Below, piece by piece: positions 17,895 through 27,583 of a stretch of DNA of 64,000 nucleotides. The stretch spans positions 106,344 through 170,343 of the forward strand of contig NZ_BPQS01000010.1 in assembly GCF_022179385.1 (NCBI RefSeq), given 5' to 3'. Each line of letters opens with the position of its first letter. The stretch's first letter is position 1. The translations under genes and the position numbers were made by a program. Under the pieces are notes generated by a model that was not told where the DNA came from, ran no database searches, and was given only the letters and a program-made list of their open reading frames with translations. The DNA comes from Methylobacterium longum (GTDB taxonomy: Bacteria; Pseudomonadota; Alphaproteobacteria; Rhizobiales; Beijerinckiaceae).

Positions 17895-17914
17895 GAGGAG
17901 GTCGAGACCCCCTC
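17895..17914 (-). terminator. Attenuator-like hairpin between pstS and pstC
   Basis: On the minus strand GAGGGGGT pairs with ACCTCCTC around a CTCG loop (one G-U pair), 10 bases after the pstS stop. A partial terminator here would explain high PstS relative to the membrane parts, as in other binding-protein operons; the role is inferred. Confidence 0.45.
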
Positions 17915-17924
17915 CCCGCCGCGC

Positions 17925-18965
17925 TCACATGTTGAAGACGGGCTTGCCGTCCTTGCCCTTCACGGACTTCCACTCCTCGTGGATCAGCGCCACGACGTTG
18001 TCGGGCAGCGGAACATAGTCGAGGTCGGAGGCCAGCTTGTCGCCCGTCTTGTAGGCCCAGTCGAAGAACTTGAACACGTCGGCCACCTTGGCGGGATCGG
18101 CCGGATCCTTGTGGACGAGGATGAAGGTCGCCGCCGTGATCGGCCACGCGTCGTCGCCCGGCTGGTTGGTGAGCGAGATGCCGAAGCCGGGGGCCGCCTT
18201 CCAGTCGGCGCTGGCCGCCGCGGCCTGGAACGCCTTGTCGTCGGGCTGCGGGAACTTGCCGGCCTTGTTCTGCAGCAGCGCGTAGGCGAGCCTGTTCTGC
18301 TTGGCGTAGGCCGACTCGACGTAGCCGATGCTGTTCGGCACCTGCTTCACGGTGGCGGTCACGCCCTCATTGCCCTTGCCGCCCTGCCCGACCGGCCAGG
18401 AGATGGTGGTGGCCGCGCCGTACTCCTTCTTCCAGGTCTCGGAGGCCTGGGAGAGGTAGGTGGTGAAGATGTTGGTCGTGCCCGAGGCATCCGAGCGGTA
18501 GACCGGCGTGATGTTCGATTCGGGCAGCTTGAGACCGTCGTTGAGCTTGGCGATCCGCGGATCGGTCCACTTCGCGATCTTGCCGGCGTAGATCTCGGCG
18601 AGGACCTCACCGGTGAGCTTGAGCTTGCCGGGCTCGATGCCGGGGATGTTCACCACCGGCACGACGCCGCCCATGACGGTGGGGAACTGGACGAGCCCGT
18701 CCTTGGCGAGCTGCTCGGCCTTCAGAGGCGCGTCGGTGGCGCCGAAGTCGACCGTCCGGGCCTGGATCTGCTTGATCCCGCCGCCGGAACCGATCGACTG
18801 GTAATTGAGACCGGAGCCCGTCTCCTTGCGGTAGGCTTCGGCCCACTTCGAATAGACCGGGAACGGGAACGTGGCCCCGGCGCCGGTGATGTCGGCGGCG
18901 AGCGCCGCGGACGCCATCTGAACCGTCGCGAGGCCGACGGCGAGCGCGTAAGCGAAGGGTCTCAA
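17925..18965 (-). CDS. pstS: Phosphate-binding periplasmic protein PstS
   Basis: A high-affinity phosphate receptor of the ABC importer, 346 residues from the TTG at 18965. That start has a GGAG ribosome site and gives a clean signal peptide (LRPFAYALAVGLATVQMASA, cleaved near ALAAD); an ATG at 19061 in frame would add 32 basic residues. The mature protein opens ITGAGATFPFPVYSKWAE. Phosphate-site motifs include YQSIGSGGGIKQI, VDFGATDAPL and YRSDASGTTNIFTTYL. The C-terminus DKLASDLDYVPLPDNVVALI is typical. It is the first gene of the pst-phoU-phoB operon. Confidence 0.94.
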   Translation of the reverse strand: MRPFAYALAVGLATVQMASAALAADITGAGATFPFPVYSKWAEAYRKETGSGLNYQSIGSGGGIKQIQARTVDFGATDAPLKAEQLAKDGLVQFPTVMGGVVPVVNIPGIEPGKLKLTGEVLAEIYAGKIAKWTDPRIAKLNDGLKLPESNITPVYRSDASGTTNIFTTYLSQASETWKKEYGAATTISWPVGQGGKGNEGVTATVKQVPNSIGYVESAYAKQNRLAYALLQNKAGKFPQPDDKAFQAAAASADWKAAPGFGISLTNQPGDDAWPITAATFILVHKDPADPAKVADVFKFFDWAYKTGDKLASDLDYVPLPDNVVALIHEEWKSVKGKDGKPVFNM

Positions 18966-19102
18966 GGAAATCTCCGTTGCCGTCGGGCGACAGCCGGCGC
19001 CGCCCCGCCGGCAAGCCCATGCCCGCGGCTGAGCTGTGCGGCCGATCTTCCGAAGGGACATCTTCGAAAGAGGCTTGGCGCCGGCCGCCCGATGCCGGGG
19101 CG

Positions 19103-19135
19103 GTTACGACAGGGAGATGACACCGGCATGACATC
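19103..19135 (-). promoter_or_regulatory. Pho box upstream of pstS, three repeats
   Basis: On the minus strand three half-sites TGTCAT, TGTCAT and TGTCGT lie exactly 11 bases apart (19133-19128, 19122-19117, 19111-19106). This is the spacing of PhoB half-sites, whose consensus is CTGTCAT repeated every 11 bases. The box lies about 140 bases before the chosen pstS start. The same region also faces the plus-strand ORF at 19214. Confidence 0.85.
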
Positions 19136-19213
19136 ATCCCGCGCGGATGCACGGCACGGTTCAGGGGTTTCGCGCGTTCAATACCCGCAGCAGCACGAAC
19201 GGATGCGGCAAGG

Positions 19214-19459
19214 GTGGGCGGCGACGTGGTCGAGACAGCGCTGGATGCCGATCCCTCCTGGCTGGCGCTGCACGCCGAGCGGGAGGAAGTTGAGCGCGCC
19301 CTGACGCTGGCGCAGGCGCGCCAGAAATTCAGCTCGGACCCGAACACGGCCGCCGAGGCGCGGCGCGAGGAGGCTGCACTGCTCGTCAGCCTCGACCGGG
19401 TCCTGACGCTGATTCGGGCCGCCGAGTACCGCCGCCGCCCGGGGGCGCGCCGCTGGTAG
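19214..19459 (+). CDS. Hypothetical protein (81 aa), helical
   Basis: A GTG-started ORF of 81 residues, divergent from pstS and just downstream of the Pho box. The sequence is strongly helical and charged: WLALHAEREEVERALTLAQA and EEAALLVSLDRVLTLIRAAE. It could be a small coiled-coil protein. The start is uncertain; a second GTG 12 bases on is possible. No family is recognised. Its promoter region is shared with pstS, so phosphate control is conceivable. Confidence 0.55.
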   Translation: MGGDVVETALDADPSWLALHAEREEVERALTLAQARQKFSSDPNTAAEARREEAALLVSLDRVLTLIRAAEYRRRPGARRW

Positions 19460-19675
19460 CGCCGGATCGTCCTCGAGATCATCCTAGAGGGCGGCGCTGA
19501 TCCGCGGACGATGCTTCGACGCGCTGACGCCCGCCGCGGCGGGCGGGGCGCAGCATTTTTGGTCGGGTTGCGGGTGGAGGGCGCGGCGCCGCTGATCCCC
19601 TGCGGACCGCTCGCACGGGTGTCGGCCGACCGGCATCGCTGCGGCAGTCGGCTGCGTCCCGTCGCGGAACCGGGT

Positions 19676-19876
19676 CTAACCGGCCCGGCGCAGCTCCCGC
19701 TCCTTCTGGCGCAGGCGCAGAAGCAGCTCGACCTGCGTGTCGGTGATCGGCTGCGTGTCGACGCTGCCCTCGTAGACGGTGCGCAGCGTGAGCCCGAGCC
19801 GATGCGTGTCGATCGCCTGCTTCAGCGGTTGCACCGCCTGCAGGGGCCTGTCCGACTCGACGACTGTCAGCTTCAT
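19676..19876 (-). CDS. Hypothetical protein (66 aa)
   Basis: ATG 19876 follows a GGGGAGAAGCC ribosome site, which decides the start over an upstream in-frame codon at 19972. The protein reads MKLTVVESDRPLQAVQPLKQ, then an IDTHRLGLTLRTVYEGS segment and a charged C-terminal helix LLLRLRQKERELRRAG. No known domain is seen. It lies between the Pho-box ORF and recN. Confidence 0.6.
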   Translation of the reverse strand: MKLTVVESDRPLQAVQPLKQAIDTHRLGLTLRTVYEGSVDTQPITDTQVELLLRLRQKERELRRAG

Positions 19877-19992
19877 GGCTTCTCCCCGCCCATCAACCGC
19901 CTCATCGTGCTGCGGCACCGGGATTCCACCACTGTCACGGGGAATGGTTAATAAAAGGTTACGTTCAACCATCGGTTAAGGTTGTCGTATCC

Positions 19993-21666
19993 TTAAGCGT
20001 CGGCGCCCTGAAGAAGGCGGGCCGCGGCCGCGCGCGCCTCGTCGGTGACCGTGGCACCCGCCAGCATCCGGGCGATCTCCTCCCGGCGCTCCGCCACCGG
20101 AAGGCTGGACACCCGGGTCGCGACGCGGCCGGCGCCCTTCACCGGCGCCTTCGCGATGAGGAAATGGGTGTCGGCGCGGGCGGCGACCTGCGGCGCGTGG
20201 GTCACCGCGACCACCTGCACGGTGGCCGCGAGCCGCGCCAGGCGCAGGCCGATGGCGTCCGCCACGGCGCCGCCGACGCCGGTGTCGATCTCGTCGAAGA
20301 TCAGGGTGGGCGCCGAACCTTTGTCGGCCAGGACCACCTTGAGGGCCAGCATGAAGCGCGACAGCTCGCCGCCCGAGGCGACCTTCATCATCGGCCCCGC
20401 CTTGGTCCCGGGGTTGGTCTGGGCCCAGAACTCCACCCGATCGGTGCCGGCCGGATCACGGGAATCCGGGTCGGTGGCGATCTCCGTGATGAACCGCGCC
20501 CGCTCCAGCTTCAGCGGCGGCAGCTCGGCCTTCACGGCGGCATCGAGCTGCTTGGCGGCCCGGCGCCGGCCGGCACTGAGCTTTTCGGCCGCCTCCGCGT
20601 AGGCGGATTCGGCCTGCGCCTGCGCCTGTTCGAGTCCGGCCAGGGCCGCCTCGCCGGCATCGATCGCCGCAACGTCGGCCGCGTAGCGCTCGGCGAGGGC
20701 GGCCAGGTCGTCGGCCGCGACATCGTATTTGCGCGACGCGGCCCGCAGGGCGAACAGCCGCTCCTCCACCCGCTCGAGGTCCCGGGGATCGAACTCCGTC
20801 TCGGCCACGGCCGCGTCCAGCACCGCGCGGGCCTCATCGAGGGCGACGATGGCGGCGTCCAGGGCGTTCACGCAGGGATCGACCAGGGCCGGGAGCTGTG
20901 CGGCCCGCCGTTCCAGCTTGCGCAGGGCGGCCGAGATGTGGGGGACGCCGGAATGCGGACCGCCCACGGCATCCAGCGCCTCGTTGAGTTCCCGCGCCAC
21001 CTTCTCGGATTGCTGCATGACGCTGCGGCGCTCGGCGAGCTGGGCCTCCTCCCCCGGCAGCGGCGCGAGCGCGGCCAGTTCCTCGACGGCGTGGCGCAGA
21101 AAGTCGGCCTCCTTGCGGGCCGCGTCCACGCGGGCCCGGTGCTCCGAGAGTTCGCTGCGGGCCGTGCGGACCGACCGGGCCGCCGCGCCGACCTTGGCGA
21201 GCGGTCCCTGGAGACCGCCGAACGCGTCGAGGATCGCCCGGTGCGAGGCCGGATCGGCGAGCGCCCGGTCGTCGTGCTGCCCGTGGATCTCCACAAGTGC
21301 CGCGCCGATCGCCCGGAGAACCTGCACGCCCACGGGCTGGTCGTTGACGAAGGCACGGGTACGGCCATCCGCCATCTGCGCCCGGCGCAGGATCAGCTCG
21401 CCCTCGGTGTCGATCTCGGCCTCGGCGGCGATCCGGCGCGCCGGATGGTCGAGCGCCAGGTCGAACACCGCCGTGACGACGCCCTGGGCTTCGCCATGGC
21501 GCACCAGACGGCCGTCGCCGCGCCCGCCGAGCGCCAGGGCGAAGGCATCGAGCAGGATCGATTTGCCCGCACCGGTCTCCCCGGTCAGGACGCTCAGTCC
21601 TGTCCGGAAATTCAGTTCGAGCCTGTCGATCAGAACGATGTCGCGGATCGCGAGCTGCGCCAGCAT
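19993..21666 (-). CDS. recN: DNA repair protein RecN
   Basis: A 557-residue SMC-like ATPase involved in recombinational repair of double-strand breaks. The N-terminal head has LSVLTGETGAGKSILLDAF (Walker A near residue 33) and EIHGQHDDRALADP. A long central coiled coil spans about residues 160-370. The C-terminal head has the ABC signature ASGGELSRFMLALK, Walker B PTLIFDEIDTGVGG and VTHAPQVAARADTHFLI. Length matches other RecN. It follows bamD, separated by a strong hairpin terminator, as in many alphaproteobacteria. Confidence 0.95.
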   Translation of the reverse strand: MLAQLAIRDIVLIDRLELNFRTGLSVLTGETGAGKSILLDAFALALGGRGDGRLVRHGEAQGVVTAVFDLALDHPARRIAAEAEIDTEGELILRRAQMADGRTRAFVNDQPVGVQVLRAIGAALVEIHGQHDDRALADPASHRAILDAFGGLQGPLAKVGAAARSVRTARSELSEHRARVDAARKEADFLRHAVEELAALAPLPGEEAQLAERRSVMQQSEKVARELNEALDAVGGPHSGVPHISAALRKLERRAAQLPALVDPCVNALDAAIVALDEARAVLDAAVAETEFDPRDLERVEERLFALRAASRKYDVAADDLAALAERYAADVAAIDAGEAALAGLEQAQAQAESAYAEAAEKLSAGRRRAAKQLDAAVKAELPPLKLERARFITEIATDPDSRDPAGTDRVEFWAQTNPGTKAGPMMKVASGGELSRFMLALKVVLADKGSAPTLIFDEIDTGVGGAVADAIGLRLARLAATVQVVAVTHAPQVAARADTHFLIAKAPVKGAGRVATRVSSLPVAERREEIARMLAGATVTDEARAAAARLLQGADA

Positions 21667-21844
21667 GCGGCGGCGGGGATTCCTCTGGATGGGACCGCAG
21701 ACATAAGGCCGCTGCGGCGCGGATTCACCCCAAAAATGCGTCGCACCGGCCCGTCATGCGCGCGGTGCCCCGGTGGTCCGCGTCGCGAGAGCCGGAACTT
21801 TCCTCCGGGACGGGCCCATCGCCGGCCGGTGCCCGCAAAGGCAA

Positions 21845-21870
21845 GGGCCCGGAGCGGTTGCTCCGGGCCC
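21845..21870 (-). terminator. Hairpin terminator after bamD
   Basis: A perfect 11-bp stem (GGGCCCGGAGC and complement) with a 4-base loop lies about 40 bases past the bamD stop, followed on the minus strand by TTGCCTTTG. It separates bamD from recN. Confidence 0.7.
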
Positions 21871-21908
21871 TGAAGCGCGGCGGTGCGGGCCGTCGCCGGC
21901 CCGGCCCG

Positions 21909-22790
21909 TCACTCGGCCGAGGCGGTCTTGCCCGTGACCGTGCGGTAGATCTTGGAGAGGAAGGACGACTTCTCCTCGCGGGGCTCGAGGCCGTTCTGCG
22001 CCAGGAGCGCGTGCGCGTCCTTGTACCAGGGGCTCTCGGGGAAATTGTGCCCCAGCACCGCGGCGGCGTTCTGCGCCTCCTGGGTGATGCCGAGCGCCCA
22101 ATAGGCCTCGGTCAGGCGCTCCAGGGCCTCCTCGGCGTGACGGGTGGTCTGATACCGGGAGACCACGTCGCGGAACCGATTGATCGCGGCCGGGAAGTTG
22201 CGCTTCTCCAGGTAGAAGCGACCGACCTCCATCTCCTTGCCGGCGAGCTGGTCGCGGGTGATCTGGATCTTCGCCTTCGCGTCCGCCGCGTATTCCGAGG
22301 TCGGATATTTCTGGACCAGCTCCTGCAGGGCGGCCAGCGCCTTCTCGGAGCGCTCCTGGTCGCGGGTGACGTCCGGGATCTGCTTGTAGTTCGACATGGC
22401 CATCAGGTACTGCGCGTAGGCAGCGTCCTTGCTGGCGGGGTGCCGCTGCAGGTAGCGCTTCGAGGCGCTGATCGCGTCGTCGTACTTCTGGCCCTCGTAG
22501 TTCGCGTAGGCCGTCATCAACAGCGCCTTCCGCGACCAGTCGGAATACTGGTACTGCTTGTCGAGGCTATCGAACTTCTTGACGGCGCCCTCGTAGTCGC
22601 TGTCCTCGAGCTTGGCCAAGCCATCGCTGTAGAGCTTGTCGGCCGGGACATCCGGCACGATCTCGGGCTTGTACTTCTCGGCGAAGAGATTGGTCGGGTC
22701 GAGGTCGCAGCCGCCGAGGCCCAGGCCGAGGACGGCCACGAGGGGCGCCACGAGGGCCGCCGCCCGGCGATGACGAATGGTGACAGGCAT
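21909..22790 (-). CDS. bamD: Outer membrane protein assembly factor BamD
   Basis: A 293-residue lipoprotein of the BAM complex, which folds beta-barrels into the outer membrane. The N-terminus has a lipoprotein signal peptide with lipobox LGGC near residue 28 (mature DLDPTNLF). The rest is a run of TPR repeats: YSDGLAKLEDSDYEGAVKKF, YANYEGQKYDDAISASKRYL, KYPTSEYAADAKAKI and GRFYLEKRNFPAAINRFRDV. The length is close to other alphaproteobacterial BamD. It lies between lpxC and recN on the same strand and probably shares transcription with lpxC. Confidence 0.93.
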   Translation of the reverse strand: MPVTIRHRRAAALVAPLVAVLGLGLGGCDLDPTNLFAEKYKPEIVPDVPADKLYSDGLAKLEDSDYEGAVKKFDSLDKQYQYSDWSRKALLMTAYANYEGQKYDDAISASKRYLQRHPASKDAAYAQYLMAMSNYKQIPDVTRDQERSEKALAALQELVQKYPTSEYAADAKAKIQITRDQLAGKEMEVGRFYLEKRNFPAAINRFRDVVSRYQTTRHAEEALERLTEAYWALGITQEAQNAAAVLGHNFPESPWYKDAHALLAQNGLEPREEKSSFLSKIYRTVTGKTASAE

Positions 22791-22980
22791 CTGGCGCTCT
22801 TTCCCGGAACCGGCGCCGTCTCGCGCCGTCGTGCCATCGCGTGAGTTGGATCCGACCCAGCCGGGCCGTGCTCCCGTTCACGGACCGTTAAACCGTGCCG
22901 GTCGATTCGGGCACGAAAGCGGCAAGGCTGCGGCGATCAGGATCGGTTGCCCGCTGTGTCCCGCGGGCCACAGGGACGGT

Positions 22981-23928
22981 TCAGAGGTCGCCCGCGAAGG
23001 CGGCGAGGCCCAGGCCGACACCGAGCTCGGAGAGCACCGTCTCGCGCCGGGAGCCCTGCGCCTCCACGATCGCGTAGTTGGCGCGGTCGGAGAAGAGGGC
23101 CGAGAGCACGCCGACGTTCATCCGGTGGCCCCCGCAATAGGAGCGGTAGGCGCCCTGCAGCGGCAGGCCCGCCAGGGCGAGGTCGCCGATCGCGTCGAGG
23201 ATCTTGTGCCGGACGAACTCGTCGGGGAAGCGCAGGCCCTCGGGGTTGACCACCGCACTCTCACCGACCGCGACGGTGTTCTCCAGGGAGGCACCCAGGG
23301 CGAAGCCCGCCTTCCAGTAGCGCTCCACGTCCCGCATCATCCCGAAGGTGCGGGCGCCCGCGATCTCGCGGCGGTAAGAGGCGGGCGACAGATCCATCGC
23401 CTTGCGCGAGCGGCCGATCACCGGGCTGTCGAAGTCGATCTCGACGTCGAGGCGGAAGCCCCGGTCGATCGGGCGGAGTTCCGCGAAGGACCGGCCGGTC
23501 TCGATGCGGACGTGGCGCAGAACCTTGAGCCAGCGCCGGGGCGTGTCGCAGGTTGCGATGCCGACCTTGTCGATGGCCTGGACGAACAGGAGCGCGGATC
23601 CGTCGAGGATCGGCATCTCGGGCCCGTCGATCTCGATGAGCGCGTTGTCGACCCCCAGCCCGTAGAGCGCCGACATCAGGTGCTCGACGGTGGCGACCGC
23701 GCCGGTCTCGACGTCGCCGAGGACCGTGCAGAGTTCGGTGGCGGAGACGAGGGCGTGATGCGCCTTGATCAGGCGGTCATTGCCGTGGGTGGTGCCGGTT
23801 CGAAGAAAGGCGATGCCGTGATTGGCGGGAGCCGGTCGGATGGTGATCTCGGCGGGGTTACCGGAATGAACCCCGATGCCCGAGAGAGTCGCCGGCCCTT
23901 TGAGGGTCGTCTGTTTGTGCGTTCGCAT
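22981..23928 (-). CDS. lpxC: UDP-3-O-acyl-N-acetylglucosamine deacetylase LpxC
   Basis: A 315-residue zinc enzyme that performs the committed step of lipid A synthesis. Motifs are QTTLKGPATLSGIGVHSG at the start, VETGAVATVEHLMSALYGLG (first zinc His, HxxxAL-like), IDGPEMPILDGSA, RTFGMMRDVE and the DAIGDLALAG region with ligands His/Asp in FVRHKILDAIGD, then GHRMNVGVLSAL with the catalytic His. Size is normal. It lies after ftsZ, the standard position, and has a good promoter at 24067-24095. Confidence 0.95.
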   Translation of the reverse strand: MRTHKQTTLKGPATLSGIGVHSGNPAEITIRPAPANHGIAFLRTGTTHGNDRLIKAHHALVSATELCTVLGDVETGAVATVEHLMSALYGLGVDNALIEIDGPEMPILDGSALLFVQAIDKVGIATCDTPRRWLKVLRHVRIETGRSFAELRPIDRGFRLDVEIDFDSPVIGRSRKAMDLSPASYRREIAGARTFGMMRDVERYWKAGFALGASLENTVAVGESAVVNPEGLRFPDEFVRHKILDAIGDLALAGLPLQGAYRSYCGGHRMNVGVLSALFSDRANYAIVEAQGSRRETVLSELGVGLGLAAFAGDL

Positions 23929-24364
23929 TCCTTAGCCCCAGGCCGCGATCAGGTCCCACCATCCCGACGGGGACGGCGAGGAAACTGGCTGATCCGTCCG
24001 CTGCTTGATGCCCCTGCCCACGCTATCAGGTTGTGTTCTGATGCGTGTCTCTACGGTCTTGACGCTTCTATAGCTGCACCGCACAGGGCAGCCAAATCAC
24101 GGATTCTTACGCTGTGTTACAGACACGCTTGCGCTCGGTCCGCTGTAAAACCTTGATCCACCAGAGGCTTAAAGGTTGGTTAATGCGTGGCTAACAGGCG
24201 GTGATTCTGTGGCGCGGATGCATCAGGAGCACAGGCGCGGCGCCGCGGACGCGGCATCCGATCCACAGGCCCCCGGGACGTCAGGCAACCCAAAGTTGCT
24301 GCGACGCAGCACGGGAGCCGGCGGTTCCCGCCGACTCCCGGATCGCGTCAGGGGCTTGAGGCCC
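23929..24364. other. lpxC-ftsZ intergenic region
   Basis: About 435 bases with lower GC than the flanks, holding the candidate lpxC promoter and no gene I can support. Transcripts from ftsZ end here or read through. Confidence 0.6.
24067..24095 (-). promoter_or_regulatory. Sigma-70-like promoter for lpxC
   Basis: On the minus strand TTGGCT (-35, 24095-24090) and TATAGA (-10, 24072-24067) are separated by 17 bases. The start of transcription would be about 130 bases before the lpxC ATG. Confidence 0.6.
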
Positions 24365-26116
24365 TCAGTTCGCCTGGCGGCGCAGGAAGGCCGGGATCTC
24401 CAGCTGGTCGTCGTCCATCATCCGGGACTGCGGCGCGACCCGGCCCTGGGCGTCGAGGCTGCCCTGGGCGGGGCGGTACTGAGGTACCGGCGCAGGCGCG
24501 GGAGCGCGGGGCGCCTGCGGAACCTGGGGCTGCGCCATCTGCGGCTGGGATGCCAGCGACGGGGCGGACCGGGTCGGGAGGGCGGCGTGCTCGGGCTCGT
24601 CACGACGACCGCCGGATCCCAGGGTCGCCAGCCGCCGCAGCAGCGAGGTGCGCTTGGATTCCGGAGCGGGATCCTCGGCGGCGCGGCTCGCCATGATCTG
24701 GTTCTGGGCGATCGGCGGCAGCTCGTGGATCTGCGGCATCCGCGGGGCGCGGGCGAGCGGCGTCCCCGTGGGGGCTGCCGGGCGCGGCGGGACGAACGGG
24801 CCGGCCGGGAGCGACGGCGCGGACTCGGCCGGCTGAGGCGCGGGGGCCGGAACGAACGGTGCGGCGGCGCGCGGCTGGACGGGGGCCAGGACGACGTCGT
24901 CGCGGGTCATCGGCGCCGGGGCCTCGAAGTGGGAGGCCCGCGGCTCTGGACGCATCTCCGGGCTCGGCTGCGGCGCGGCGGACATCGGCGCCGGGGCCTG
25001 GACCGGGGCGGCCGCCTCGGTGCGGATGCTCGGCACCTGCTGCGCGGAGGCGCGAACGCGGGCCTCCGCGCGCAGGCGCTCGGCAACTTCCGCGATGCGC
25101 TGCTCGGTCTCGGCGATGGCCGGGTTGTTCGGCGAATGCGCCGAGATCAGGGCCGGCTCGATGCCGGTGGCGACCACCGACACGCGGATGATGCCGTCCA
25201 GGCTCTCGTCGAAGGTGGCGCCCAGGATGATGTTGGCGTCCTGGTCGACCTCCTCGCGGATGCGGGTGGCGGCCTCGTCGAGCTCGTACAGGGTCAGGTC
25301 CGAGCCGCCCGTGATCGAGATCAGCAGGCCGCGGGCGCCCTTCATCGAGACGTCGTCGAGGAGCGGGTTGGCGATGGCGGCCTCGGCGGCGCGGTTGGCG
25401 CGCTTCTCGCCCGACGCCTCGCCGGTGCCCATCATGGCCTTGCCCATGCCGCGCATGATCGCCCGCACGTCGGCGAAGTCGAGGTTGATGAGACCCTCCT
25501 TCACCATCAGGTCGGTGATGCAGGCGACGCCCGAGTAGAGCACCTGGTCGGCCATCGCGAAGGCGTCCGCGAAGGTGGTCTTCTCGTTGGCGACCCGGAA
25601 CAGGTTCTGGTTCGGGATCACGATCAGGGTGTCGACCGACGCCTGCAACTCCTGGATGCCGAATTCGGCGGTGCGCATCCGGCGCACGCCCTCGAACTGG
25701 AACGGCTTGGTCACCACGCCGACCGTCAGGATGCCCATGTCGCGGGCGGCGCGGGCGATGACCGGAGCCGCGCCGGTCCCGGTGCCGCCGCCCATGCCGG
25801 CGGTGATGAAGCACATGTGGGCGCCCGAGAGCTGGTCACGGATCTCGTCGATCACCTCGTCGGCGGCCGCGGAGCCGACCTCCGGGTGCGAGCCGGCGCC
25901 CAGACCCTGGGTCACGCCCAGGCCCATCTGGATCACGCGCTCGGCCTTGGAGGAGGTGAGCGCCTGCGCGTCGGTGTTGGCCACGACGAATTCGCAGCCC
26001 AGCAGGCCCGACTCGATCATGTTGTTGACGGCGTTTCCGCCGGCGCCGCCGACGCCGAAGACGGTGATGCGGGGCTTGAGTTCCCGGATGTCCGGCGCCT
26101 GGAGGGTAATGGCCAT
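24365..26116 (-). CDS. ftsZ: Cell division protein FtsZ
   Basis: The tubulin-like GTPase that forms the division ring. Of 583 residues, the GTPase core (about 12-320) has [16 protein letters not shown], the tubulin signature [15 protein letters not shown] and the T7-loop region [16 protein letters not shown] long Pro/Ala-rich linker follows (about 340-560), and the conserved C-terminal peptide [12 protein letters not shown], which binds FtsA and other partners, closes the protein. The large linker is typical of Hyphomicrobiales FtsZ, which are longer than the 383-residue E. coli protein. It is preceded by ftsA with a 92-base gap. Confidence 0.97.
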   Translation of the reverse strand: MAITLQAPDIRELKPRITVFGVGGAGGNAVNNMIESGLLGCEFVVANTDAQALTSSKAERVIQMGLGVTQGLGAGSHPEVGSAAADEVIDEIRDQLSGAHMCFITAGMGGGTGTGAAPVIARAARDMGILTVGVVTKPFQFEGVRRMRTAEFGIQELQASVDTLIVIPNQNLFRVANEKTTFADAFAMADQVLYSGVACITDLMVKEGLINLDFADVRAIMRGMGKAMMGTGEASGEKRANRAAEAAIANPLLDDVSMKGARGLLISITGGSDLTLYELDEAATRIREEVDQDANIILGATFDESLDGIIRVSVVATGIEPALISAHSPNNPAIAETEQRIAEVAERLRAEARVRASAQQVPSIRTEAAAPVQAPAPMSAAPQPSPEMRPEPRASHFEAPAPMTRDDVVLAPVQPRAAAPFVPAPAPQPAESAPSLPAGPFVPPRPAAPTGTPLARAPRMPQIHELPPIAQNQIMASRAAEDPAPESKRTSLLRRLATLGSGGRRDEPEHAALPTRSAPSLASQPQMAQPQVPQAPRAPAPAPVPQYRPAQGSLDAQGRVAPQSRMMDDDQLEIPAFLRRQAN

Positions 26117-26208
26117 GGTGTCGAGCCTCTCGCTTACTCTGCTTTCCGTGCGACGCCGGAGCGCCGGATGATCTCTCGACGCACCCGCCCGGGGGCGGAT
26201 GCGAAACC

Positions 26209-27531
26209 TCAGAAGCTGTCCCGCAGCCAGCGGCCAACCTGCGAGATGTAGCCGCCGGTCCCGGTCGCCGCGAAGGCGCCGTGCCCCCGCGGCTCGAAGT
26301 GCTCGGCGTGGGCCACCTGCGGGTAGACCAGCAGGCCGACCGCGGCCGAGAAGGCCGGTCCCTTGGCGGCCTCGGGCAGGCCGCGGATCCCGAGCGGCCG
26401 TCCGATCCGCACTTGACCCTGGAGGACGCGCCGGGCGACCTCCGGGAGCCCGACGAGCTGGCTGGCGCCGCCCGTGAGGACCACGCGCCGCCCGGCCTGG
26501 GCGGCGAAGCCCGCATCCCGCAGGCGGTCGCGCACCAGCTCGACCACCTCCTCGACCCGCGGCTTGATGATCCGCACGAGCTGCGAGCGCGGGATATGCG
26601 CCGGGGCCTCGCCCTCATCCTCGCCGACCCCGTGCACGGCGATCATGTCGCGGTCGTCCGAGGGAGTGGAGAGGGCCGAACCGTAGAGCGTCTTCAGCCG
26701 CTCGGCCGCCGCCATGCGGGTGGAGAGGCCGCGGGCGATGTCCATGGTGACGTGATGTCCGCCCACCGCCAGCGCGTCCACGTGGACGAGGTGGCCGCCC
26801 GAGAACACGCCGACGCTGGTCGTGCCGCCGCCCATGTCGACCACGCAGACGCCCATCTCGGCCTCGTCGTCGACGAGCGCCGAGAGACCGGACGCGTAGG
26901 GCGTGGCGATCACCGCCTCGACCCCGAGGTGGCAGTGCTCCACCGCCAGCATGACGTTGCGGGCGGCCGCCAGCTCGCTCGTGACGACGTGGAGGTCGAC
27001 GCTCAGCGCCTCGCCGATCATCCCCGACGGGTCGATCACCGCGCCCTGCCCGTCCAGGGCGTAGCCGGTCGGCAGCGCGTGCAGCACCGCGCGACCTGGG
27101 CTGACCCCGTGGGCGCTCGCCGTCTCCAGCACCCGCTCCACGTCGCTCCCCGTGACGGTGCCGGAGCGGACGTTCACCCGCGCCTGGAAGTGCTGGGAGG
27201 CGAGCCGGCCGCCCGACATGTTGACGATGACGGACTGGACCTCGACCTTGGCCATCCGCTCGGCGGCGTGGACCGCTTGGCGGATCGCACCCTCGGCGGC
27301 GGCGAGGTCGACGATGGCGCCGCCCTTCAGCCCCAGGGAGCGCTGATGGCCGATGCCGATGATGCGCGCGAGGTGCGTCCGACCGCGCAGCGTGGTCAGC
27401 GCCTCCGCGGGCTGCAGCTCGGCGATGAGGCAGACCACCTTGCTCGTGCCGATGTCGAGCACCGACAGGGTGGTCGAGCGTCGGGCGGAGAGCGGCTTCA
27501 GGCGCGGCGTGAGGCCGTGTTGGCTGTGCAT
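26209..27531 (-). CDS. ftsA: Cell division protein FtsA
   Basis: A 440-residue actin-like ATPase that tethers FtsZ to the inner membrane. Motifs: [17 protein letters not shown] (phosphate 1), the 1C-domain region [41 protein letters not shown] (phosphate 2) and [19 protein letters not shown] (adenosine). The C-terminus [15 protein letters not shown] is an amphipathic membrane-targeting helix. Length is normal. It lies between ftsQ and ftsZ, the canonical order. Confidence 0.96.
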   Translation of the reverse strand: MHSQHGLTPRLKPLSARRSTTLSVLDIGTSKVVCLIAELQPAEALTTLRGRTHLARIIGIGHQRSLGLKGGAIVDLAAAEGAIRQAVHAAERMAKVEVQSVIVNMSGGRLASQHFQARVNVRSGTVTGSDVERVLETASAHGVSPGRAVLHALPTGYALDGQGAVIDPSGMIGEALSVDLHVVTSELAAARNVMLAVEHCHLGVEAVIATPYASGLSALVDDEAEMGVCVVDMGGGTTSVGVFSGGHLVHVDALAVGGHHVTMDIARGLSTRMAAAERLKTLYGSALSTPSDDRDMIAVHGVGEDEGEAPAHIPRSQLVRIIKPRVEEVVELVRDRLRDAGFAAQAGRRVVLTGGASQLVGLPEVARRVLQGQVRIGRPLGIRGLPEAAKGPAFSAAVGLLVYPQVAHAEHFEPRGHGAFAATGTGGYISQVGRWLRDSF

Positions 27532-27583
27532 TGACGCTACCGGACGCGGGGTGCGGGACGGGCGGAGGTCGACGGGAAGGACA

